Below, in pieces: positions 1 to 6,991 of a stretch of DNA of 8,217 bases. The stretch spans positions 21,334 through 29,550 of the forward strand of contig NVVI01000019.1 in assembly GCA_002402165.1 (NCBI GenBank), in the 5' to 3' direction. This stretch comes from Flavobacteriales bacterium. Its GTDB lineage: Bacteria; Bacteroidota; Bacteroidia; Flavobacteriales_E; Vicingaceae. Below the pieces are notes generated by a model that was given only the letters and a program-made list of their open reading frames with translations, searched no databases and was not told where the DNA came from. Both the position numbers and the translations under genes were made by a program. Positions within the stretch are counted from its first letter, which is position 1. Every line of letters begins with the position of its first letter.

Positions 1-664
1 CAAGTTGAACACTAAATGGAGCACCAAAATTAGATAAAGCATAAAGATTAGAAAATCGTCTTGACCTAAGAACCTCAGACTTGTTTATGCCTAAATCATT
101 CGCGAAAATTCCTTCTTTATTTCCAATAAATGCTTGAGTAATGGTACCAGCATGAATTGCTGACTCTAAAAGAATACCTGTAAAAGTAGAAACCATTATT
201 ACTGGAATAGTCACCACTAAACCAGAATCACCACCATTCATACCAACTGGAGCACCTGAATGGTTTATAATTATTACAGCAACAGCCCCAGCATTTTGTG
301 CATGTCTTGCTTTCCATCCAAACTGACAATCACCTCTATAAAGGACAGCAATTTTACCTGCTAATGGTTGAGCAGTTATTCCAAATGGAGTACAAGCATC
401 CTCAGCATTTGGATACCCATAAGTGGGATCTGTACCAGTATCACCATCATCAACAAACTCTAACGCTGCAGTTACAGAATTAGCAGGATTAGTAATGTCT
501 GGTGAAGCCCAAGTAGTACCATAAAACTCGTTATCGTATGTTAATGCGTATGATCCTTGTAAATTTGTAGGCGTAGAAGGTGCCTGAATCTGAAATATTA
601 CAACTTGCCCGAAACTAATTGTTTTAATTATGGTTAAAATCACAAAAAGTAAAATTTTTTTCAT
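1..664 (-). CDS. Secreted PA-domain protein, 3' part outside the window
   Basis: This is an open frame of 221 codons with no stop before the window edge, so the C-terminus is missing. It starts with a clear export signal (MKKILLFVILTIIKTISFGQ, cleavage likely near residue 20). Residues about 65-180 look like a protease-associated (PA) domain: Cys91 and Cys113 flank LAGKIAVLYRGDCQF, followed by K118, the helix HAQNAGAVAVIIINH and the strand TIPVIMVS. PA domains are lid or substrate-binding modules in secreted peptidases and also occur in non-peptidase surface proteins. No catalytic domain is visible in the part present, so enzyme activity cannot be claimed. In flavobacteria such proteins often end in a type IX secretion sorting domain, which would lie outside this window. 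The gene has its own candidate promoter and is separated from the upstream peptidase gene by a terminator. PA assignment is fairly sure; overall function is unknown. Confidence 0.8.
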   Translation of the reverse strand, partial: MKKILLFVILTIIKTISFGQVVIFQIQAPSTPTNLQGSYALTYDNEFYGTTWASPDITNPANSVTAALEFVDDGDTGTDPTYGYPNAEDACTPFGITAQPLAGKIAVLYRGDCQFGWKARHAQNAGAVAVIIINHSGAPVGMNGGDSGLVVTIPVIMVSTFTGILLESAIHAGTITQAFIGNKEGIFANDLGINKSEVLRSRRFSNLYALSNFGAPFSVQL

Positions 665-721
665 GCCAAAAGTTTAAAGAAGCCTATTTCTGTTAAAGAT
701 ACTTATTATACCTAAGCAAAG

Positions 722-729
722 CAAATATA
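722..729 (-). promoter_or_regulatory. Candidate -7 box for the PA-domain gene
   Basis: The minus strand reads TATATTTG here, an exact match to the Bacteroidota -7 consensus TAnnTTTG. It lies 57 bases before the ATG at 664, which would give a leader of about 50 bases. No good TTG -33 element sits 17-23 bases upstream, so the call rests on the -7 box and its position. Confidence 0.45.
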
Positions 730-799
730 GTCTCCTGCGTTTCCTTAACGGCATAAATTTTTGTTTAATGGTATTATTTAGACTTGAAAGTATGTAAAC

Positions 800-824
800 A
801 AAAAACCCCCACATTGCTGTGAGG
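800..824 (-). terminator. Rho-independent terminator of the S9 peptidase gene
   Basis: Read on the minus strand, a 7-base-pair stem CCTCACA / TGTGGGG with a GCAA tetraloop is followed by GTTTTTT. One pair is a T-G wobble on the minus strand but a C-A mismatch on the plus strand, so the hairpin is directional for minus-strand transcription. It begins 27 bases beyond the peptidase stop codon, and it separates that gene from the PA-domain gene that follows on the same strand. Confidence 0.8.
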
Positions 825-850
825 ATTTCAGTATATAATATATGTTAAAC

Positions 851-2962
851 CTATTTTATTTCAACGCCTAAATTAAAGAAGGTAAAGGCCCAAACATCAG
901 CCCATTCATCTATTAATTTGTTTTTAGGTTTACCGGAACCATGCCCTGCTTTGGCTTCTATTCTAATGAGCATTGGGTGTTTACTCGTGTTTTGTTTTTG
1001 CAGTTCTGCAGCAAACTTAAACGAGTGTGCTGGTACCACTCTGTCATCATGGTCGGCAGTCATAATCATAGTTGCTGGGTAATCAACAGCTTTTACATTA
1101 TGAAGAGGAGAGTAGGTAATTAAATTCTTAAAATCTGCCTCATTATCGCTAGAGCCATATTCTACAGCCCAAGCCCAGCCTATGGTAAATTTATGGTAAC
1201 GTAACATGTCTAAAACGCCAACTCCTGGTAAGGCAACTGCTGCTAAAGTTGGTTCTTGAGTCATAACTGCTCCAACCAATAAACCACCATTAGAACGACC
1301 GTGTATGGCAAGCTTCTCTGTAGAAGTGTATTTGTTGTCTTTTAAGTAATTACCTGCTGCAATAAAATCGTTAAAAACGTTTTGCTTGTTGTTTAACATT
1401 CCTGCTTTATGCCAAGCTTCTCCGTATTCGTTTCCGCCTCTTAATGTAACTACAGCATAAATACCACCGTTTTGCATAAATACCGCATTGGTAACACTAA
1501 ACGAAGGTTTAATGCTTATCTGGAATCCTCCATAACCGTAAAGTAAGGTAGGGTTAGAACCATCCATTTTTAATCCTTTTTTGTGGGTAATAAACATGGG
1601 TATGCTTTCTCCATCTTTACTTTTAAAACGAACTTGCTCGGTTACATAATCATCAGGGTTAAAATCAATGGCTGGTTTAAAGTACAGTTCAGAGGTTAAA
1701 TCATCTGTATTAATTTTATAGCTACTACGAGGGGTAGTAAAAGAGGTAAATGAATAATACCCCGTATTTTCTCCTTTATCGCCACTAATACCAGAGCAAA
1801 TTCCGATCCCAGGTAGTTCTAAATCTTTAAGATAAGTTCCATCCATTTGGTAGATTTCTATTTTGCTTTGTACATCTTTTAAATAACTGGCAAACATTTT
1901 ATTGCCAACTATGTTCACATTGGTTAGTACATAATCTTTTTCAGCAATGTAATCTTTCCAATTTTCTTTGGTAGGATTGGCTAAAGTTGTATACACAATA
2001 CGTTTATTCGGAGCGTTGTAATTGGTGAAAATTAAGAGGGTATCTCCTAAGTTATCCATTACATAACTATCGTTATCAAAATCACTAATCATGGTAATAA
2101 ACTCACTGTTAGATTTGGTTAAATCTTTAACATACATGGTGTTTCCACTTGTTCCTTCTGATGCCGTTACTATTAAAAAATGACCATCTTCTGTAGCATA
2201 TCCTCCGTGATTCCTAAGTGGATGTTCTGTGTCTTCAAAAACTATTTTATCTGCAGTTTGAGAGGTTCCTAATTTGTGATAAAATACTTTATGGTATTCA
2301 TTTTTGTTAGAGAATTCTTTTCCTTTTTCGGGAGCATCATAACCACTATAATAAAATCCATCATTGTACCATGATAAGCCAGAAAACTTAGACCAATTTA
2401 TTTTGTCTGTTAGCAATTCTTTAGAGTTCATGTCCATAACGACAATTTCTTTCCAGTCAGAACCTGATTCAGAGACCATATAAGCCATGTATTTATGATC
2501 GTTAGAGACACTTAAACCTGATACGGAAGTGGTGCCATCTTCTGACATCGTATTTGGGTCTAATAAAATTTCCTCATTACCATATTTGATGTAATAAACA
2601 GATTGATTTTGTTTACCATCATTTTTTGAATAGATGTAATAATCTCCATGTTTAGATGGGGTTCCTTTAGATTCATAATCCCATAAGTCAGTCAATTGCT
2701 GTTTTAATTTATCCCTAAACGGAATTTTAGATAAATAAGCATTGGTTACTGCATTTTGAGCTGCAACCCATTCTCCAGTTTCTGCAGAGGTGTCATCTTC
2801 TAACCATCGATAAGAATCTGCGATTTTTGTTCCAAAATAATCATCAATAACTGTTGTGTCTTGACGAGTGTCTGGATAATTGTAGTTGACATATTCTTGT
2901 TTGTCTGATGAACAGCTAAAGAAAAGAACTGCTATAGTAATTGCTAATAATCTAAGTTTCAT
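851..2962 (-). CDS. Prolyl oligopeptidase family S9 lipoprotein
   Basis: The 703-residue product is a serine peptidase of family S9A (prolyl endopeptidase type), which cuts short peptides after proline. Residues about 29-420 form the N-terminal propeller region, starting with the family-typical stretch DYFGTKIADSYRWLED (41-56). The C-terminal alpha/beta-hydrolase domain holds Ser557 in GRSNGG, Asp639 and the substrate-binding Arg641 in DHDDRVVP, and His674 in AGHGSG. This spacing is close to porcine prolyl oligopeptidase (Ser554, Asp641, Arg643, His680), so the enzyme looks intact. I start it at the ATG at 2962 because this gives a lipoprotein signal, MKLRLLAITIAVLFFSC, with lipidated Cys17. 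An in-frame TTG at 3013 would add 17 residues before the signal and starts inside an intergenic repeat. The protein should be anchored in the envelope, on the periplasmic face or the cell surface. A terminator follows the stop. Exact specificity is inferred from the family. Confidence 0.93.
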   Translation of the reverse strand: MKLRLLAITIAVLFFSCSSDKQEYVNYNYPDTRQDTTVIDDYFGTKIADSYRWLEDDTSAETGEWVAAQNAVTNAYLSKIPFRDKLKQQLTDLWDYESKGTPSKHGDYYIYSKNDGKQNQSVYYIKYGNEEILLDPNTMSEDGTTSVSGLSVSNDHKYMAYMVSESGSDWKEIVVMDMNSKELLTDKINWSKFSGLSWYNDGFYYSGYDAPEKGKEFSNKNEYHKVFYHKLGTSQTADKIVFEDTEHPLRNHGGYATEDGHFLIVTASEGTSGNTMYVKDLTKSNSEFITMISDFDNDSYVMDNLGDTLLIFTNYNAPNKRIVYTTLANPTKENWKDYIAEKDYVLTNVNIVGNKMFASYLKDVQSKIEIYQMDGTYLKDLELPGIGICSGISGDKGENTGYYSFTSFTTPRSSYKINTDDLTSELYFKPAIDFNPDDYVTEQVRFKSKDGESIPMFITHKKGLKMDGSNPTLLYGYGGFQISIKPSFSVTNAVFMQNGGIYAVVTLRGGNEYGEAWHKAGMLNNKQNVFNDFIAAGNYLKDNKYTSTEKLAIHGRSNGGLLVGAVMTQEPTLAAVALPGVGVLDMLRYHKFTIGWAWAVEYGSSDNEADFKNLITYSPLHNVKAVDYPATMIMTADHDDRVVPAHSFKFAAELQKQNTSKHPMLIRIEAKAGHGSGKPKNKLIDEWADVWAFTFFNLGVEIK

Positions 2963-2985
2963 AATAGTGGTTTTAAAAAAGGAAG

Positions 2986-3013
2986 TAAATGTAATTAAAA
3001 GATTCTTCGACAA
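2986..3013 (-). promoter_or_regulatory. Possible promoter of the S9 peptidase gene
   Basis: On the minus strand TTG (3013-3011) is followed after 17 bases by TACATTTA (2993-2986), seven of eight matches to TAnnTTTG. It ends 23 bases before the ATG at 2962, so the leader would be very short. The TTG belongs to the neighbouring repeat. Read-through from lptD is the alternative, so this is a weak call. Confidence 0.3.
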
Positions 3014-3027
3014 GCTCAGAATGACAA
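3001..3027. repeat. Short imperfect-palindrome intergenic repeat
   Basis: The minus strand reads TTGTCATTCTGAGCTTG followed by TCGAAGAATC. ATTCT and AGAAT form a five-pair stem around 11 bases; pairing GA with TC extends it if a two-base bulge is allowed. I recognise the family TGTCATTCTGAGC...GAAGAATC from memory as an intergenic sequence that recurs in many bacterial genomes, including Bacteroidota, but only one copy is present here. It begins four bases after the lptD stop codon and is followed on the minus strand by TTTT, so it could also act as a weak terminator for lptD. Confidence 0.5.
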
Positions 3028-3031
3028 GGAA

Positions 3032-5572
3032 TTAAAACACGTTAGGTAAATTCCGTCTGGTCAATTTTAAATCTTGTAGGATGGCAGATTTTACTTTTAT
3101 GGTAAATAAATAACTTTGTCTAGGTCCAAAAGGAATCCAGTGGAATGACATTTCCCAACAATGTAAATCACGATAAATATCAACAGAGGTATAAGAAAGG
3201 TCTTTTAATTCAAAGTCATAGCCTGAATTAAATCCAACTTTCCATCGTTGGGTTAAACTAAAATCTCCAGAAAAGTTTAAGGTTTGAATTACACTGCTTT
3301 GAAATTGAGGTTTAGCGTAACGAATGTTGTAATTCACACTTAATGTCCATGGAACATTAAAATCAATAAATGCTTCTGGATTAGCACGGATATATTCTAA
3401 TTCTTCCTCTGTCCCATACTTACTATCCTTATTATCCTTATTAATTTTACTTCTTAAAGAAAACCCGACAGCTAAATTTGCTGTTGTTAATCTTCCTATT
3501 CTACCGTTTTTATCCCATTCAGATGTGTTAGTTCTAGTAATTAGATTAGTGGTTGTGTTGGAGTCTAAAGTATAAGGATCGTAGGCTGCATTAAAATTTA
3601 GCGATATTTTTTTAAAAATATAAGTTCTTGCATTTACCAAAATGTTACTCCAGTTTAACGAATCTGCAACAACATTGTAACTAGAAGAGAACCTTAAGTT
3701 TTCGAGTAATTTAATTTTGGTGTCTTTACCTAAGCTATCTTTTCTGTTTCTCACTTTCATTTCAAAATTATTGATCAAACTAAAGTTTACTAAGCCAGCT
3801 TCAGCATTATTAGATCTTCCATATATTCCATCTTCAAATATGGAGTATTCAAATTCGGTATTGGTTGAATCGGTATAGTTTCTTAATCCACTCCTATTCT
3901 CAGGAAGATAAGAGAAACCAATACTTGGAGTCATCACATGACGTAATGCTTTAATTATTTTACCACGGTATTGATACATTCCGTATATTTTAGTGGTAAT
4001 GTTTGCTGACATATTATATGAGTTCCCTCTCACAAATCCTCCCACAGTGTTGGTGTCAATCTTATTGCTGTTTAAATTTAAACTTTTATTCACAGATTCT
4101 AAATACCAAATTTCAGTATAGTTAAATGTAGGATTAATCGTAAAATGTTTCATTACTTTAAAAGAAGTACTTAATGGGATGGTATGTTTCATTCCATTTT
4201 TAAATTTATCACTCAATAAGCCTAAGTTATTCGTGCTAAATAAAGAATCTCCAGCTGTCACTTCATTTTTAGTGTTCATAGAATAACTTAGCCCAATTTT
4301 TTCATAAAACTTTTGTTTTCCAATGGTTTTTCGCTTAAAAGGATATAATCTAGACACATTAAAAGCCACTTCTGGCAACCTTACAGTAACTGATTTATTA
4401 AGTGTGTTTTGACTATGATAACCGTTGATTGATAAGTTAAAAGGTTTCCCAGCCCATGACTTTTTATAAGAGATGGTTGAATTAAAAGAAGTGCTTAAAT
4501 ACTGAGTACCTGTACTGTTAAAATTGTTGGTGTAGTTTTCACTATTACCAAAATTAACATTGGCAGAAAAAATACTGTTTGGTCTTGCTTTTGGATCTTG
4601 CCGATGGTTCCATCTTACAAAAAAATTTGAGTTTTCAGAATAATTTGGAAATTCTTTAAATCCATTTTTAAATACTGAATAACTTGTGTTAAATACTCCT
4701 GAATATTTATATCGTTTTTTATAATTGGTTAGCATATTTCCTGCCCAACTTCCTTTGGTGTAGTAATCACCAGTCAATTGAGTGCTAATATTATCGCTCA
4801 ATGCTAGGTAATATCCACCACCTATCAAGAAAAAACCGTATTGCCCACTTTCTCCAAAGGTTGGAATAATTAGTCCTGATTTTTGTTTATTAGAATTAGG
4901 GAAAAAACCAAAAGGAATACCAATAGGCGTAGGAACACCCTCTATAACTAGGTTAGCAGGTCCCGTAATGATTTTATCATTCGGTATGATTTTTAGTTTT
5001 CTCGCAGCAAAGTGATAATGGGGATTGTCTAAATTACAGGTAGTGTATTTTCCATTTTTAATGTATAAAATATCATCTGGCGTTTTATATATTTTCTCAC
5101 CGTGGATGTAGTTTTCTCCCTCATGGGTAATAGCATCGAGTATCAACCCCTTTTTAGTTTCGAAGTTGTATTTCATTTCATGGGAATTTACAACAGAACT
5201 TTTTTCGGTAAAAATGGGTTCACCAAAGTATTTGCCTAAAGAATCTTTTTTTCCTCTTGCAGTAACTATACTTGAGTCCATATCAATCTCAATTTCTTCG
5301 GCTGTTAATTCAATAGCCTCATAATAAACTTCAGATTTCCCAAATAAATAAACTAGCTGGCTTTTCATATCAATTCGAATTGAGTCCATTGCCTTGTATG
5401 TGATTTTTGATTTTAAGGCATCAGGAGAAATAAGCGTGTCTATTGTTAAAACAGTATCTGTAGATAATGAATCTATTTTTTGCCCATAAACGATAGAAAA
5501 GCTAAGTAATAGCAGAAAAAAAGCTATCGTTTTGTAAAGCCTATGAGGCTTGGTATAGAAGTTGTAATTCAT
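3032..5572 (-). CDS. lptD: LPS assembly outer-membrane protein LptD
   Basis: The 846-residue product matches the Bacteroidota form of LptD (OstA/Imp), the outer-membrane barrel that with lipoprotein LptE places LPS or lipooligosaccharide in the outer leaflet. A signal peptide covers residues 1-30 (core FFLLLLSFSIVYG before Gln31). Residues about 55-215 form the periplasmic LptA-like beta-jellyroll domain, with repeated strands such as SQLVYLFGKSEVYYEAIEL. The junction carries TTCNLDNPHYHFAARKLKI and GVPTPIGIPFGFFPN, typical of the family. The rest is beta-barrel, rich in alternating aromatic and polar strands, and the chain ends in Phe as outer-membrane barrels usually do. The only two cysteines are Cys179 and Cys805. 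Length is normal for the phylum. No Shine-Dalgarno sequence is seen. The gene diverges from the amidase gene, and a repeat follows its stop. The identification is secure, although I cannot see lptE here. Confidence 0.93.
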   Translation of the reverse strand: MNYNFYTKPHRLYKTIAFFLLLLSFSIVYGQKIDSLSTDTVLTIDTLISPDALKSKITYKAMDSIRIDMKSQLVYLFGKSEVYYEAIELTAEEIEIDMDSSIVTARGKKDSLGKYFGEPIFTEKSSVVNSHEMKYNFETKKGLILDAITHEGENYIHGEKIYKTPDDILYIKNGKYTTCNLDNPHYHFAARKLKIIPNDKIITGPANLVIEGVPTPIGIPFGFFPNSNKQKSGLIIPTFGESGQYGFFLIGGGYYLALSDNISTQLTGDYYTKGSWAGNMLTNYKKRYKYSGVFNTSYSVFKNGFKEFPNYSENSNFFVRWNHRQDPKARPNSIFSANVNFGNSENYTNNFNSTGTQYLSTSFNSTISYKKSWAGKPFNLSINGYHSQNTLNKSVTVRLPEVAFNVSRLYPFKRKTIGKQKFYEKIGLSYSMNTKNEVTAGDSLFSTNNLGLLSDKFKNGMKHTIPLSTSFKVMKHFTINPTFNYTEIWYLESVNKSLNLNSNKIDTNTVGGFVRGNSYNMSANITTKIYGMYQYRGKIIKALRHVMTPSIGFSYLPENRSGLRNYTDSTNTEFEYSIFEDGIYGRSNNAEAGLVNFSLINNFEMKVRNRKDSLGKDTKIKLLENLRFSSSYNVVADSLNWSNILVNARTYIFKKISLNFNAAYDPYTLDSNTTTNLITRTNTSEWDKNGRIGRLTTANLAVGFSLRSKINKDNKDSKYGTEEELEYIRANPEAFIDFNVPWTLSVNYNIRYAKPQFQSSVIQTLNFSGDFSLTQRWKVGFNSGYDFELKDLSYTSVDIYRDLHCWEMSFHWIPFGPRQSYLFTIKVKSAILQDLKLTRRNLPNVF

Positions 5573-5738
5573 TGAAAAGCTAATTTCTTATCAATTAATG
5601 GAATATAGCTAGTTTTTAGGTAAGAATTATTAACATTAAAGTTGTGATAATTAACTATTTTTTAAGAGTTGTCAAAACTAAAAAAAATAACATTTGCAAT
5701 AATAAACACTGTGTTTTTAACATTATTATAACTTAGGT
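5573..5738. promoter_or_regulatory. Divergent AT-rich promoter region, lptD / amidase
   Basis: These 166 non-coding bases separate the start codons of lptD (minus) and the amidase gene (plus), so both promoters should lie here. The plus-strand promoter is listed separately. For lptD the best I find is TATATTCC on the minus strand (5607-5600), a six-of-eight match to TAnnTTTG without a convincing TTG upstream. No riboswitch or strong operator-like palindrome is visible. Confidence 0.6.
5669..5696 (+). promoter_or_regulatory. Candidate promoter of the amidase-MCE-FeS cluster
   Basis: TTG (5669-5671), a 17-base spacer and AACATTTG (5689-5696) fit the Bacteroidota pattern TTG-N17 to 23-TAnnTTTG with one mismatch in the -7 box. 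It ends 42 bases before the amidase ATG, giving a leader of about 35 bases. The sequence is AT-rich, so chance matches are possible, but both elements and their spacing are right. Confidence 0.5.
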
Positions 5739-6917
5739 ATGAATAAACGCATAATATATTGTTTTCTTGTGTTGTTTGGTACTCTCTATTGCAATGATGG
5801 ATTTGCTCAAGATAAATCTGATTTTTTTGGTGTAAAAGTGGTCTGTATTGATGCCGGTCATGGAGGTAAAGATGGGGGCTGCCAAGGAGCAAATTCTAGT
5901 GAAAAAGAAGTGGCATTAGCTATAGCTTTGAAATTAGGAAAGCATATAGAAGATAATTTTCCTGATGTAAAAGTAGTTTATACTAGAAAAACGGATGTCT
6001 TTATAAAATTAGATGAAAGACCAAAAATTGCTAACAGAGCTAAAGCTGACTTGTTTATATGCATTCATGCCAATTCTGCTGCAAATAAAAGTGCTCAAGG
6101 AACAGAGACTTATGTAATGGGATTAGGGAAATCTGAAGCAAACATGAAAGTGGCTAAAAGGGAGAATTCTGTGATTTTCTATGAAAAAGATTATAAAACA
6201 ACTTATGGTGATTTTGATCCAAATTCCCCTGAATCTTATATTATGCTTGCTTTAAGTCAAAATGCTTTTTTGGATCAAAGTTTGATTTTTGCAGCTAAGG
6301 TTCAAAAGCAATTTACTGAGCGAGTGGGAAGAAGAAACAGAGGAGTAAAACAGGAAGTTTTTTGGGTTTTACATCAAACTTATATGCCAAGTGTTTTAAT
6401 TGAAACAGGTTTTTTAACGAACAAAGAAGAGGAGAAGTTCTTGACTTCTAAAATAGGTCAAGATTATATGGCTTCTGCTGTATTTAGAGCGTTTAAAGAA
6501 TATAAGAATGAAATAGAATCCAAGCAAAAAAATGGGATAGAAAAACAAAAAAATGAGCATACAAAAGATGTTGTAAAAGATGTAAAGATCGAATCGAAAG
6601 AACATAAAAAAGATAAAAAACGGAATAAGAAAAATAAGGATGTTTTTGTTGAAAAAGGTGTTGTCTTTAAGGTTCAAATTACGACTTCTTCAAAAAAAAT
6701 TGAGCTTAAACCTGAGAACTTTAATGGCATTAAAAATGTAGAATTATACCAAGCAGGAGGATTATATAGGTATGTGGTTGGAAAAGAAACAAACATGACT
6801 GATGCGAACAGACTCCAACTCCAACTTAGAGCAAAAGGGTTTAAAGATGCTTTTATTGTTGCGTTTTCGGATGGAGAAAGAATTTCGGTTAGTTCAGCTC
6901 TTCAATTGCAACACTAA
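5739..6917 (+). CDS. N-acetylmuramoyl-L-alanine amidase (Amidase_3) with SPOR domain
   Basis: The 392-residue product is a zinc amidase that cuts the bond between N-acetylmuramic acid and L-alanine in peptidoglycan, acting in the periplasm during cell separation. A signal peptide occupies residues 1-24 (ending GFAQ). The Amidase_3 domain spans about 33-255. Zinc ligands are His41 (DAGHGG), Glu55 (SSEKEVAL) and His110 (CIHANS), and the catalytic Glu is Glu222 (LIETGFLTN), so the active site is complete. Residues about 256-305 are a highly charged Lys/Glu-rich linker. Residues about 308-378 (from VVFKVQITTSS to AFIVAF) resemble a SPOR domain, which binds denuded glycan strands at the division septum. 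The start at 5739 gives the signal peptide directly. The MCE gene follows after 74 bases on the same strand. The amidase call is very sure; the SPOR call is good but less so. Confidence 0.94.
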   Translation: MNKRIIYCFLVLFGTLYCNDGFAQDKSDFFGVKVVCIDAGHGGKDGGCQGANSSEKEVALAIALKLGKHIEDNFPDVKVVYTRKTDVFIKLDERPKIANRAKADLFICIHANSAANKSAQGTETYVMGLGKSEANMKVAKRENSVIFYEKDYKTTYGDFDPNSPESYIMLALSQNAFLDQSLIFAAKVQKQFTERVGRRNRGVKQEVFWVLHQTYMPSVLIETGFLTNKEEEKFLTSKIGQDYMASAVFRAFKEYKNEIESKQKNGIEKQKNEHTKDVVKDVKIESKEHKKDKKRNKKNKDVFVEKGVVFKVQITTSSKKIELKPENFNGIKNVELYQAGGLYRYVVGKETNMTDANRLQLQLRAKGFKDAFIVAFSDGERISVSSALQLQH

Positions 6918-6991
6918 GAATAAAGCGATGTTTTTTTTAACTTGGTATATCAATTCTCTTTAGCGATATTTACACTTTATTAATTACTTAG

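Noticed and set aside
298..483. Open frame of 61 codons on the plus strand, His/Gln-rich.
   Set aside because: It is antisense to the PA-domain coding region and its composition is a by-product of that frame.
941..1123. Open frame of 60 codons on the plus strand.
   Set aside because: It is antisense to the conserved Asp/His catalytic region of the S9 peptidase.
5625..5652. Inverted repeat AATTAT / ATAATT with a 16-base spacer in the divergent region.
   Set aside because: Six-base AT-only arms in an AT-rich intergenic region are expected by chance.
5662..5892. Open frame of 76 codons on the minus strand across the amidase start.
   Set aside because: It overlaps the signal peptide and zinc motif of the amidase and the promoter region, and resembles no protein I know.
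6414..6677. Open frame of 87 codons on the minus strand, rich in Phe and Ile, looking like a membrane protein.
   Set aside because: It is the reverse of the Lys-rich linker of the amidase gene; A-rich codons read backwards give Phe/Ile/Leu. The opposite strand carries an intact, recognisable protein.
6918..6991. Possible separate promoter or terminator between the amidase and MCE genes: TTG at 6942, GATATTTA at 6965-6972, a T-run at 6931-6938, and two AGCGAT copies.
   Set aside because: The -7 match is only six of eight, and no stem precedes the T-run. The genes could be one operon or two units, and the sequence does not decide.
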